Origin: Dromaius novaehollandiae
Taxonomy: Eukaryota > Chordata > Aves > Casuariiformes > Dromaiidae
Direction of reading: 5' to 3'
Assembly: GCF_036370855.1 (NCBI RefSeq)
Contig: NC_088117.1
Span: 8,618,001-8,682,000, forward strand
Length of the DNA: 64,000 bases
Shown here: positions 29,901-41,900 of the stretch, piece after piece
Layout of the letters: the number at the start of each line of letters is the position of its first letter
Numbering within the stretch: the first letter of the stretch is position 1
The notes under the pieces: generated by a model
What the model saw: the letters and a program-made list of their open reading frames with translations, nothing else
Told to the model about the DNA's origin: nothing
Databases searched by the model: none
Translations under genes and position numbers: made by a program

Positions 29901-32900
29901 GCAGGTCACCATGTCCCAGGTGGCCAAACAGCTTCGCTGGGAGCCCTGTGCCCTACAGCCAGGAGGCTGGTGCCCAGGGTTTATTAAGAGGGGCACTTCT
30001 CCCATGGTGGGGAAAAGATGGTGCTTGGCTGTCAGCGGATCGCTGCCGGTGCTGCTGGGCACAGCGGAGCTGCTCACGGGTGGTCGTTTTTGGGTTTGTC
30101 CCCCCAACTTGCCTCTGGGCTCGGTCTGGGCTCCTGGCCTCGCCACCCGTTGCGAGGGCTCGGGGTGCGCAGGGTGCCAGCTGCTCCGCTTTTCCTCCGC
30201 AGGGGCAAGCACGGCGTCGGGCGGATCGACATCGTGGAGAACCGCTTCATCGGGATGAAGTCCAGAGGTGAGCGGCCTTCTCCCCTCCTGGCCCAGGCAG
30301 ATCCAGCAGCCCCGGGCTCCTCTCCTTTGAGTAGCATCAAGGTTTCCCTTTTGAAGGGACTTCTAATTGACCTCGCTAATGAAGGTGGTTTCCAAGGTCC
30401 TGCCAGCGTCCCAGCTGGCGCCAAGCCTGGGGTCACGTTGCCACCAGGGCCAGCAGGTCTCCCACAAGCTCCTTCCCCTTCAGGTCTTGCAGCGGGAAAA
30501 ATATCGAGATTTGGGCTTGACTCCCTGCTGCCAACTCCCAGGATTTTTATCATAGCTCCAAACCCAGGTGCTCTCCCTCAAGTCCCGGCTTGCAGGACAA
30601 GGTGAACGCGAGAGACTCAGCTTGCTTTGGAAAATACTCTTTTAAGGTCCTCAATGGCACAAATGTTGTATAAAGTGATAGAGGCACAAAGCTTAGGAGG
30701 CAAATGCAAGTCACTGATTTTTTTTTAAGCCAGTTCTTTGATTAATTGATATATCCATGCAATTTTTTGCACTCTTAGTATTGATCATCCATTAGGATCA
30801 GCTTAAATGAAAATCTCTGGAGGCAGAGCTGCCCCGTTCAGAACTAAGTAACGCCGCGGCTCATAATCGTTTCCCTCTCCTTGTCCCCGCACTCCCCTGT
30901 TTTAAATCTCGTTAATACCTAATTAGATGCTCCCTTTCTTTAAACTTGCCCTTTGTGGCAGGGCACGAGCAAATATTGTGATAACACTTCACAGCGGAGC
31001 GCAGCCCCCCGCTCCCCCTCCCCGCCACGGGCTGCTCCGCGCGAGCGGCACCACAAAAGGCGAAAAACAAAACCCTGGATCATTCGATCTGAGTTCGAAT
31101 AACTGAATTAAAAAAAAAAAAAAAGAAAGAAAAAAGAAAAACCCTCCCAAACCACATATGCGTGCACACAGCCGCCCTGCGCGCTTGCATGCAGGATGCT
31201 GAGTAATTTGTCAAAATCCTTTATTATCATTGTTTTTTAAGGAGCTGGTGACACGCTCGAGTGACCCTTGCAGCACTTAATAATTTCTCTAAACCCCATT
31301 TAACTGTCACGTCCGTCTCCCGCGCGCCGCGGTGGCGTGTCGGCGGGTGACGGCTCGGTGGGCCGCCTCCGCCGGGGCGCTCGGTGGGGGGTCGGGGCGC
31401 GATGGGATGCTGGCTGTGTCCAGCCGGGCTCCGCACGGAGCAGGAGCAGGAGCAGGAGCTCGACCCTCGGTGGCTTCTCGCCCCGGCGGTCCCTGCTCCG
31501 CCAAGGGGAAACTGAGGCACGGGGCGGCGGTGCCGAGGAGTCGGGGAGCAGAAAGGGAAGATGCGTTTGCATTGACTTTTACCAAGTGCCTAACTGAGAT
31601 CCGTTAAGGCCTCACGGGCGAGCCATGCGGGCCCCACCGGCCTTTTAAGCCCTATTAACTCGATTTTGTTGCGTTTGTTTTCGCGGGGGACGGCGGCTAG
31701 CGAAGCGGTGCCGGAGTGGCACGGCGGTGGCTCTTGGCTGCGCGCGGGGGCCCTTCCCTGCCTCTCGCGCCTTTTCACATCCTCATTACCGAATTATCTT
31801 TTTAACGCCGAAGGGGGGCTAATTAAGTGCAGTAAATGAAATCAGTGGGGAGGAAGCGGAAAGGAGGGGACGGCCGCTGCCGAAGCAGCCGAGCTCCGCG
31901 TTCAGGGTGCTGAGCCCCCTCCCTGGAGCCCTCGTGCCGTCACCCGACTCGGGAAGCTTTTCCGAGGCGGTAGAAATTCAGGCATCATTTAATCCGGGGG
32001 GGCCGCGTCCCTGGGGGCCCCCCCCCCCCACCTCGGCCCCCGCGGGCTGGCACGGCACCGCCTCCCGCGCTGACAGTCCTCGCTCAATGCAGCAAAATTG
32101 CTCGGATGGCGATAAACTGACAGCGGCGGCTGCAAATTAGAAAATTTTAAGCAGCGGCAGCTGTCTCCTCCGCTGCCCCCCGGCCCGGCCGGCCCCCCTC
32201 CCCGGCGGTAATTACGGGGTGATTGAAGCTGCGCCAGGCTGCTTTGCTGACACCTCTGTCTTTTTCCTGTAAACATGGGGAGATGAAAATAGACACTTGG
32301 AGCCGCTGCGAGTGTCACTTTGAAGGTGTCTCTTGTCTCCTCGGCTGCGAGCGGGGCTGTCGCTCCCTCCCCGCGCGCGCTGGCCCCGCGCTGCTGTCAA
32401 AGGCTCCCGCGCATCAGGTTGCTGCCACGGCTCGCGCGGGAATCGCAGCACTGTGTCCCCCGCCGCAGGAAAGGGGTGGGGGGCAAGGCGAAACCAAGCT
32501 TCTGAGCAGCCCGAATTAACTTTAACACCTTTGAGGGGGAAGGAGCGGGAGCGGTAATCGCGTTCCCGGTGGGCTTGGCTTAGCGGCTTCCCCGAGGACC
32601 CGGCCGCTGCTGTTGCTGACGGCCAGCACAGCAGCGCGGGTCTCTGCAGCTCGGGGGAGAGCTACCGTGTTTTGGGGGCTGCCGTGGCCGATGGGGCTGA
32701 GCTCAGCTCCTGCTGTGTCCTTGGGAGCCTCGTCCGGCCCCTGGGACAGGGCAGGATGGGACCCTGCGTGCTGTCGTGCCAGGTGCCACGTGGGAAGAGG
32801 CTGGCGCGGATCAAAGCCCCCGGAGCAGCGCCGTGCCCCAGGTGGGCTCCCCTCAGCCCCGGAGAGGGGGGCAGTGATGGCAGGCAGCGTCCCACGTCGC

Positions 32901-35900
32901 GGCACCCGGACAGGGCTTGTGGGCCCTACAGAGCTGAGCGTGCAGCCGGGAAGGTCTGCGGGGTTTTTCCCTCTTCAACCCCTTTAGTTAAGGAGCATGG
33001 ACAATTCGGTGTTGGAGACCAGTGCTGCCCATCACAGGGACAAGGGCAAGGCCGTCCGTGCATGGCGTGGGGCAGACCGCGGTGCCCCTTCGCCCTCCCC
33101 GGCAGACCTCTGCAGCGCGGGCACTTGGAGGTGGCCTTTCTCTCAAGTTTTGTTATTACAGAATTCATCTTTTTCGTGTTTTTAGGGAGAAGGGCTGCTT
33201 TTTTTGTGGCGCGAGCTAGCAAGACCCATCATGTGGGTGCCCTCTGCCATTCCCGCGGCCGTGCCATAGCCATCAGCACGGACCCCGAGCCTGGCCCTCC
33301 GCACCGGGAGGGGACAGTCCCCACGTGGGGGTGGAGAGCAGGAACGGGCAGGTTATAGCCGTGCCAGCTGAACGGGCATCATGGACGAGCATTGCTGCTG
33401 TAGGTGCCTGCGTCTCCATCTACTAATTTTTGCATGTGCCGTATTGAAACGAGAAGTAAACATGTTATGCGGAAAATAAGCCACAAGCGGCTGGAACAAA
33501 GGGAGCCGGGTTTCCTGCCCCGGCTTGCCAGCGAGCTTCACCCCAATCATTGCAATAATTAAACGTCCCCCCACCGAGGTGCCTTCCCCAGCCCGGAGCG
33601 ACTTGGGGGGGGGACGGGGAGGAAGCCGGGGGGCTCGCCAGCCCCGAGGAGGCTGCGCTGCCAGCCCCCAGGTAGCCTCATTTCGGCACGGCTCGCGTGC
33701 GGTGCTCTTTCTCGCCGGCGGAGGGGAGAGGAGGGTATTTCAGTGCCTGTGCCCCGCGTCGTTCGTTTAATTACAGGTTTTCAGCCGCAGACCGTTGGGC
33801 ACGTATCGGTGGGGGGATCGGTTCCCAAACCCTGTCATTTAGCCTCGTCAGAGTGCCTCTTCAAAGAGGGGAATCTAGAAATTTTCTCCGCAAGGTGCGG
33901 AGTGGACTGTCTCGGCCCCAGCATGAATATAATGACAGATGCATTTTACAGCAAGCTGGGACTGAATGCGCTCGACCACAGCTCCTTCTGTCAGCCAAGT
34001 CATTATTTTTTGTCATTTACTGACAGTTTTGGTCTCATTCATTTCTCTCTCTTTTTCTGCTTTTCTCCCTGCCTGGAAAAATGGCTAGGTATCTATGAGA
34101 CCCCAGCAGGAACGATCCTATACCATGCGCATTTAGATATTGAGGCCTTCACCATGGACCGGGAAGTACGGAAAATCAAGCAGGGGCTTGCCTTGAAATT
34201 CTCCGAGCTGGTGTACAACGGTACGTACCGTCCTCCGGCCTGTTCCCTGCCACCGCAGGCTTCCCCGGCCACCGCTGCTTCTTCCCAGCCCTTTTCCCCC
34301 TCCTTGCGCCTGCACAAGTCCCGTCGCTACGAAAGGCGGCAGGTCCCACTTGTTGGTTATGCTGCATAGTGATGGGCTAGAGCTACAAAATGCAGGTCTG
34401 GATCTGAGGCTACTTGTAGGAGGGGAAAAAAGATGGGTTTGCTCCTGCCTAAGGTTGGTCTCTAGAGCATCCTGCCTGCTTTCATGCTGGAGGGGCTCCA
34501 TGTCTTTCTTAGGAAATGATGCAGCCTTGCTGGCGGGGGATGCTCCTGGCACCTCCCTGAGCCCTGTGTCACGGCTTTGGCCCTCTTAGCGCGCTTGGCT
34601 GTACCACCGGTTGTTATTTGCCATCCCTTCATCTCCCCCCACGTCTGCTGGAGCCGTGACTTTCCCCTTGGTCGCCGGCTGCTCCTCCCGCACCAGCCCC
34701 GCTGGCCTCCCCTGTGCCCAGCGTGCCCGGAGGCACGCGCTGGGGCGCGGAGCGGCTTTCCGACCAGGAGCCTGCTCTGCTTTCGCTGTGCCCACGTGAA
34801 CCTGGAAAGGGTCTGCTGAAAAGGTCTGCTGCTGAAAAGGGTCTGCTGGCCTCAAGAAGGGCTGCAAGCACGGGGTCACGCTTGTGTCCTTAGGTGCACA
34901 GCACCCTTTGCTCGGGGTGCTGGGGGAAACTGCAGGGCGTCCTAGCTCTGCGGGTTGCTGTGGCCACAGCAGAAGACGTACCCAAAGGTCCCAGATCCTG
35001 TCCTTCAGGACTGGCGCTGATCCTGGGCCAGGGATGCCCCGTTTGCCCCCTCTCCTCTGTGGCGCATCGCCTGTGACTAGCCTGGCATGTCACGAGAGCT
35101 TCGTCCCTGCTGCTAATGCTTGCAGGGCCGGTGGTGGAGACGGGACCTCGGCCTGGAGCAAACCGCTCTGCTCCAGGATGAGGGCATGAGCACTTCCAGA
35201 CCGCGTGTTCCCCGGCCCGGCAGCCACTGCCATTGGCCCCCCGAGCTGGTGCTTTTCTAAGCCTGAGAGCTCTCCCGCCGGACCGGCGGGGGGGTTGAGA
35301 ACGCAGTGGTTTTGGCGCAGAGAGGTTTTGAAGCAGTGCGAGGCACGTCGAGCTCTCGTCCCTGGCTTGCCTGCGCGTGTCGGTCTGCCGCAGAACGTGC
35401 TATGCGGTGTGCAGCCCACACAGGGGCACTGCGCGTTGTGGCTTCGCCGGGGGCTGCTGGATGGAGCCACACCACCAAACCGCAGCCAACTGGGGTTTCC
35501 AGGCAGCCCTGAACCAGCGCGGTGTTTCACCCAGCCATGGCTGCTATCACGCCGCCCGACCCGTGCCCGGGTGAGGATGGCACTACCCAGGTGTTGCTTA
35601 GGAGCTGTGAAGGACAAGGGGACACTTGCTGGCACCAGGAGTTGCAGACAGCAGTGAAGCCCATTGCCCTTCGTCCTCTACCACAACCCTTCGGCTCTGC
35701 TCAGACCTGCTTAGCTGCCTGCATGGGCTCATGGGCTGAGTTTGAAGGGGCTCAGCTCAGTTCTCATGTGCCGTGCTGATGGTGTCAGGACCGCAGGGAA
35801 CAGATGACTGAGAGGACGGGGGCTCTGGCCGAGGCTGCCATGCTCCGGGCCACCCTGAGCTAGGCAGGAAAGGCATCCCCGGAGGGGATGTCAGCATTAC

Positions 35901-38900
35901 CCTGGGGCGCTCTCAGTGCCAAAGTGCAGGGTCAGTTGGTGATGCTAAACTGGAGAAAGCAACACTCCTAAATCTTGCAAAAGTGCTCTGCGCCCCCATG
36001 CCCCGCACCTGAACGCCTGTCACGCTGCTCTTGGCTCCCAGCACTGGCACGTGCCTTTGGTGCCTCAGCTGCACTGTGGTCCTGTGCCTACAAGGGGTGA
36101 TTAGTTCAGTATTAATTTCCTGGGAGATCCCCGATCGGTGAGATTCCCTGCCCCTCTTCCAAATAATACACCTGAGACCTTTCTTGCTTTATCTGTTTCC
36201 TTTTTCGCAACTTCTCTGTTCCTCCTGCCATTGCTTTTCACGCTTTTCTCTCTAACTGCAAGGGCTGGAGATGGGTTGTGTTACGTCAACGGGAAGATCG
36301 AGATGACCTGACTCCGGGAGCTCAGGCTTTAGGAAAACGGCAAATCTGGCAGGACAGGGCCAGGCTGCCCTCCCTCCTGTAAGTTCTGGTGCAGTTGGTT
36401 TCCAGTCCAGGGCCCCGGTTCCTCACATCCATGTTCTCATCCTCTGAACTTTCTTCTTGAAGGATGTTACCTGCTGCTGCTTCCTCGGAAACTCGCAGCA
36501 TCACGCGATGGCATTTAATGCAGGAGCCCGTTTGCTGCCTAAACTTTATTTTAAGGGCTCTGGTGCAGAGGTTTTGTGCTGCTGGCTTGCAGCAGGGCGA
36601 GCGCTCCCACGGCCGAGGCAGGTGAGCCAACTGCACGGGGAGCAGCGGTGGAGGTGGTGGGGACGGGGAAGTCACGATTACCTCCCGCCGCCGAGCGGGG
36701 AGAAAGAAACTCTTGAATCACGGCCTCTTTTAATTTGCTCTCTGAAGCCGTGTCTGCCTCTGGCTATTTTTATTAGACTTTGTTCTGTGCTGCCTTTTCT
36801 TTTTTCTCTCGTTTAAGTGTAAACCTGTTTGTTTATTTCTAAACACTCGATTGTTGTGAAGCTGCCAGATTAAAGAGCCACTTGGGTAATAGTATTTTTG
36901 TTTATCTGTCCCCACCTCTTGCAAGCAGAAAGGCTTCTGCTTCTGTGGCTCCAAATGCTGTCAGAAAACAGCCGAGTTTATCAGCACGGCCCCTTGGCTT
37001 TCCTGCAGGAATCGCAGCTCTGTTCCCGTGCTGAGTTCGACAAGGCTTTCTCTGAACCAAATATTACAACAGTGAAACTAATGATTAGTCCTTTTAGCTA
37101 GTAACCTTTCCCCAATGGCTGTGACAGTCACCAGGCTGCTTCAGCTTGCGGCAACAATTGGTTTGGTCACGGGAAGCATTTTTTTGTCTGATTGTTGATG
37201 TGTTTGCTAGAGCCTCTTCATACTGGGCAGCAGCATCTAGGCGAGTCCTGAGTCATGCCGTGGCTCCCATGAAAAGGCAGATTGAATCTGCCGATTTGCG
37301 GAGGGTATTTTCTGATCCTTTTGTTGAGAATGCTGCTAACCATGTTGTGCTTTATACTGGTATTGATATCTTCGGTTTACATTAGCAGAGCAATCTGAGC
37401 AGCAAAGTGGAAAGCGTGGCTGCGAAGCTCCTAGGTGCTGCAAATAAGGAAGGGACAACCTCAAAGAGTGAAGGCTGCAGGCTGGTCTGACTCGGAGCAG
37501 AGTTAAGGTTGTTTTGCATATTGCACTTGTGTTTTGATGTGGTGTTGTGCATGCAGCTGTGTGGGCTGGCTAAAAAATGCCCTTTTTTGTTGTGTTGTAT
37601 TGTGCATCCATGGTTCAGCCACTAGGCTATGGTGCATGAATCCAGATCCAAACTGAAGCAATGTCTGGGCATGTTCAAGGCCCTGATCTCTCTACCAGAG
37701 CGAGCAAGCCCTGTCCCCCTGCCCATCCATGGGGCTGAGATCATCTTGCCATGTCCCTGGATATGAGTGCCACAGGTGGGGGTTTGCATGGGGTCGGAGC
37801 TCCTGCCCACGTGCATTAGGGCTTGCTCTGAGCAAGGTGCCTGCTGCCAGCGCCTGGTTGCAGATAATGCAAGCAGAGCCTTGGTGATGTGGGTTTAGTC
37901 AGGGTGGCATCGAGGTGCTTTGGCCAGGACAGAGTCTGTGCAGCCAAACCCGAATGTGGGGAATAACCCCAACACGGTGCAAACAGGCTCAAAGGCAGCG
38001 CTGCCGCCCGCAGTCGCCTCCCACCCAAGGGTGGCCGCTGGAGGCCAGGCTTTCAAGCTCTCCTTCCTTTAACACCTCATTATTGTAACTAGTCTCTGAT
38101 TTTAAGAGAATTAGTGTTTATCTCCCCCCATCCCCGACTGATCCCATTGTGGAGATGTGGCTTTGAAGAGAGCTCCGGGTTGCTGGCAGGTACGGCCAGG
38201 TGTTTAAATGCCATTGTCTCCCACCGGCCCTGCCTGCGCCGCAGATTGAAACGATTAGAGCTGGATGGCAGTTACAAAGTGGGAAGGCTATTAAGACGGA
38301 TCACTTCAAGTGGGGAATTTGTTTGCAGTGGGGGGCGAGGAGGGAGGGGGTGCTTCCTCACACCTGGAGTTGTCGGAGTCAGGATTTAAGTAGCTGGTTA
38401 TTATTTTAATGTGTCTTGCATTTATTTTTTTTCCCCCTGTTATGGGGATGCAACAGCCCTAAATCAATCCTGACATTTGAAGAGTTTTACTTCGGGTGCA
38501 TTTACCAAAAAGAGGGATTTATTTGCTTGTAGCTGGGCTTTCAGTCCTGCAATGCTGCTTGCCTGGTAGACCTGCTTTTGGGGAAGGGGTGCCTGAACCC
38601 TTCAGCTGTCCAGCAAACAGGCGTACGAGGGGGAGTTCTGGGCTCAGACAGATGCGTGACGGCTCGCGGTGACCCAGGGAGCCCAGCGTGCAAGAAGAAG
38701 TGCCGGGGCAGAGGAAGGTGGTGTGTTGTCCTCCCGTTGCAAGAAGCTCGGCCCAGCTGCAGAGACCTGCAAAGGGCAGAGATGGTTTCATTGGTGAGAA
38801 GTGGCCACTGTCACAGCAGGGCACTGGAGCAGGCTCAGCGCATTTCCAGCACCGGGTCCCACTGTGGCAGGATGAGGCCGGCTCCCGTCAAAGCATCCGA

Positions 38901-41900
38901 CGCGTTCAGACCTGCGTAGCTCCTGGGCCTATCAGCTATAGCCAGGAAAGCTGTAAACCTGCCTTCTGCCTCCACGTTGCGGTTGGACAGGCTCTCACCC
39001 GTGAAACCTTGGCAGGGGAACAGCTCCGCTCCTGCACCACGTGCCGTCTGCAGGAAGGAACGTGTCTGCACAACGGTGCCACGTCTGCTCGCTGCTCTTG
39101 AAGCGTGTGACAAGACCCAGCACATCTGAGAGCAAGAGAGCAAAGCCAGGTAGCTGCCACATCGGAGTCCCCACCGCAGGACCACATTCGTGCCAGCTGC
39201 CCCCGGGGACGATGCACTCTGCAGTGACCATGTGGCAACAACCCAGGAGGAGATGTCTGTCCCCAGCCGGTCCCAACAACAGATCCCTGGGAAAGGCTGC
39301 AAAACTCTGGCATGTGCAAGGAAATGCATGCTGGTTCAGTGGGGACGGCTCCTGCGTGGACCGGGAGGGCATCCCAGCCAGGAGCCGGAGGGGGCCGGCA
39401 CGCCTGGCTGCATCGCTGCAGCCCAGCTCCGGGGCCGGGGAGGTGAAACAACAAAAGCAATTGTTTGTTTCTCTAATGGCTTCGGCCTCGTCCCCGAAGC
39501 CCAGCTGGGAAAGGAAAGGTGAGAGGGCACCTGTGTGTGAGCAGAGCAGGAGAGAGATTAGAGAGATAAGACTTCGGCATCACTGGAGGCTGGTGAATAG
39601 GCTCTCTTTCTCTCTATCTCCCTCTCCATCTCTCAGGCTTTATTCCGGGTCTCCGAGGGCTCCCCGGCTAATTACCCCACTTAGTGACAGGACGGTGCAC
39701 AGGAATGGCAGGCCGGGCCGCCGGCCCCTCCACGCGCTCGCCCCTGGTAGCAGGCTGGTACGGAGGTGCCGGGCGAAGGGCAGCATCACTCTGGCTGCCG
39801 GGGAAGCCGTCGCCTTCGCCCGAGCGGGTGGCAGCTGCCGAGGGCTGTGTTTCTGGGAGCTGGGCTTCAGCTGTGTGCCTGCTCAGACGCGATGCATTTC
39901 CAGGGACCTGAGTAAAACTTCCTCGATGGCGGGAGCAGGAGGGGAGCCCAGGTGCTCTCCGCGTGGCCGGTGCACCGCGGGCGCAGAGGGACAGATGTGC
40001 CTCTGCCACGGCGGCCGGGCCAACAGCGGGAGGAAAGCAGAGCCGTGTTACTCTAGAAAGGGCCGGGGAAGGTGAGCCTACCTGGGAGCCGCCCGAGACA
40101 TATGTGTCCTGATCCGAAGGCCGATAAAGCCCCGGGGTCAGGCCCCCCCGAGCTGTGTCACCTTTCGGGAGCTGTCTGCTCCGCGGGCCCCGGCAGGGAC
40201 GGGAGCGTGGGAGTGGGCAGGGGGCTGCCGTCCCAGGCGTGGGCGCGGGAGCCTGTGGGGCCCCGTCCCCTCCCGTCTGTCGTCCAGGAGTATCTGTTGC
40301 AGGGCAGGGTTTCCGTTCCCAGGGCAGCCCGGAGAGGGATGCGGGGGCCAACCTGGCCGTGGGGGGCTGCTGCCAGCGCGTGGTCACTGGGGTTGACCCC
40401 TCGGGCCTCCGCTGCGACCACCCTGCGGGCATCCCCGGGAAGAGCTGCTCTCCCCAGCCGGTGGGCCGGCGTGCTCCCAGCCTCTGAGTCATGCACAGGC
40501 ATTTAATGTCCCTTGTGAGGACGTCTGCTTGCCTTCATGTGCAAGCAGCTGATTTCAAACCTGTTTCACAGGTGGGAAAACTGAGGGACGTCAAGGCAAA
40601 GAGAAGTACTTGAGATATCCATAGCTTGACATAGCCCTCGGGCGTCCGGGCTCCTCATCGCCCTCTCTGAAGGCCCCAGACCCCATCCCTTCCCTTGACG
40701 CTTCTCCAGCGCCTTCCTCCCAGGACACAGTGCGGGGGGACCGTCTCGCGTGGCCCCGGGGAGGGCTGCCCCCGGCCCCGCTGACACTGCCTCCCGCCCG
40801 CAGGCTTCTGGCACAGCCCCGAGTGCGAATTCATCCGCCACTGCATCAGCCGCTCCCAGGAGCTGGTGGAGGGCAAGGTGCGCCTCTCCGTCTTCAAGGG
40901 CCAGGTCTACATCTTGGGCCGGGAGTCCCCGCAGTCCCTGTACAACGAGGAGCTGGTGAGGTGAGCACCGCGAGGGCGCCGGGGCCGTCCTTCCCTGACC
41001 AAGCAGGTCGCTGGGGTTTGCGAGCCGGCTGCGAGACCCCTGGTGTCGGGGGGAAGGGGGGTGCGGCGAGGAAGACCATGGCATGGGCGAGGAAGACGGT
41101 GGCACAAGGCTGGGGAGCACTCCCCTGGCACCCCGGCGCCGCCAGACCCGACAGGGTGGAAAGCTCAGCTCAGGGCTGACCCCGGCTTTAAAACAAGCCT
41201 CTCCCCCAGCAAAGTCCCCAAAATTGGGCTCCCTGACGCCCATTTGGGCTCAGTCTCCCTCCGGCAAGCACAGGCTCACGCGGCTCGGCCACGATGCCTG
41301 GGACGGTTCCCTCAGATCCGAGCGCCCAGCGAAAGCACGAGCCTTGTTTTGAAGTCAATATTATTCTCTTTTTCCTTAGGCTTTTGCTTTTCTTCGTGTT
41401 GTTTTCTCGCTCGCTTGCGCGCTGTTCCCCCCCCCACAGCCCTCCCTCAACCCCTTTCAATCTCTCTAAACACTTTATAAGCCATAAATATACCCGAATG
41501 AGTTTAGATCAGTCGGAGTAAATGTCAAATTATCTTCTCTCTTTCTCTTCTCTGGCTTTTTTCCCCCCCTTCCCTCCCCCTCAAAATCAACAGCTCCTAA
41601 TAATCCGTCCCAACCCTTCATTATGCTTCGCGCTCTCACTTGGAGAGATTAAATGAATAAAGTAAAAAAAAAAAAAAAAAAAAAAAAAGAAAGGAAAAAA
41701 AAAAAGAAGGAAGGAAAAAAAAAGAGGATGGAGGGGGGTGGGACTGAGGGAAAAGAGAGAGGGAGAGAAAAGCAGGGGCACTTATTCTCCCTGCATCTCC
41801 AACCATTTTCCTTTTCTTTTTGATTTCTACATCGCTGGTTTGAAAGCCTTTGAGTGACGGCGTCACAGGAACCCGAGAGAAAGCTGTGAGAGGCAGAGCT

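Noticed and set aside
31080-31105. gagttcgaat resembling the T-loop of a tRNA
   Set aside because: No acceptor stem, D-loop or anticodon arm pairs around it.
41664-41735. A-rich tract as a sign of a retrotransposed gene copy
   Set aside because: No cDNA-like sequence precedes it and no target duplication is visible. It is low-complexity A/G sequence.
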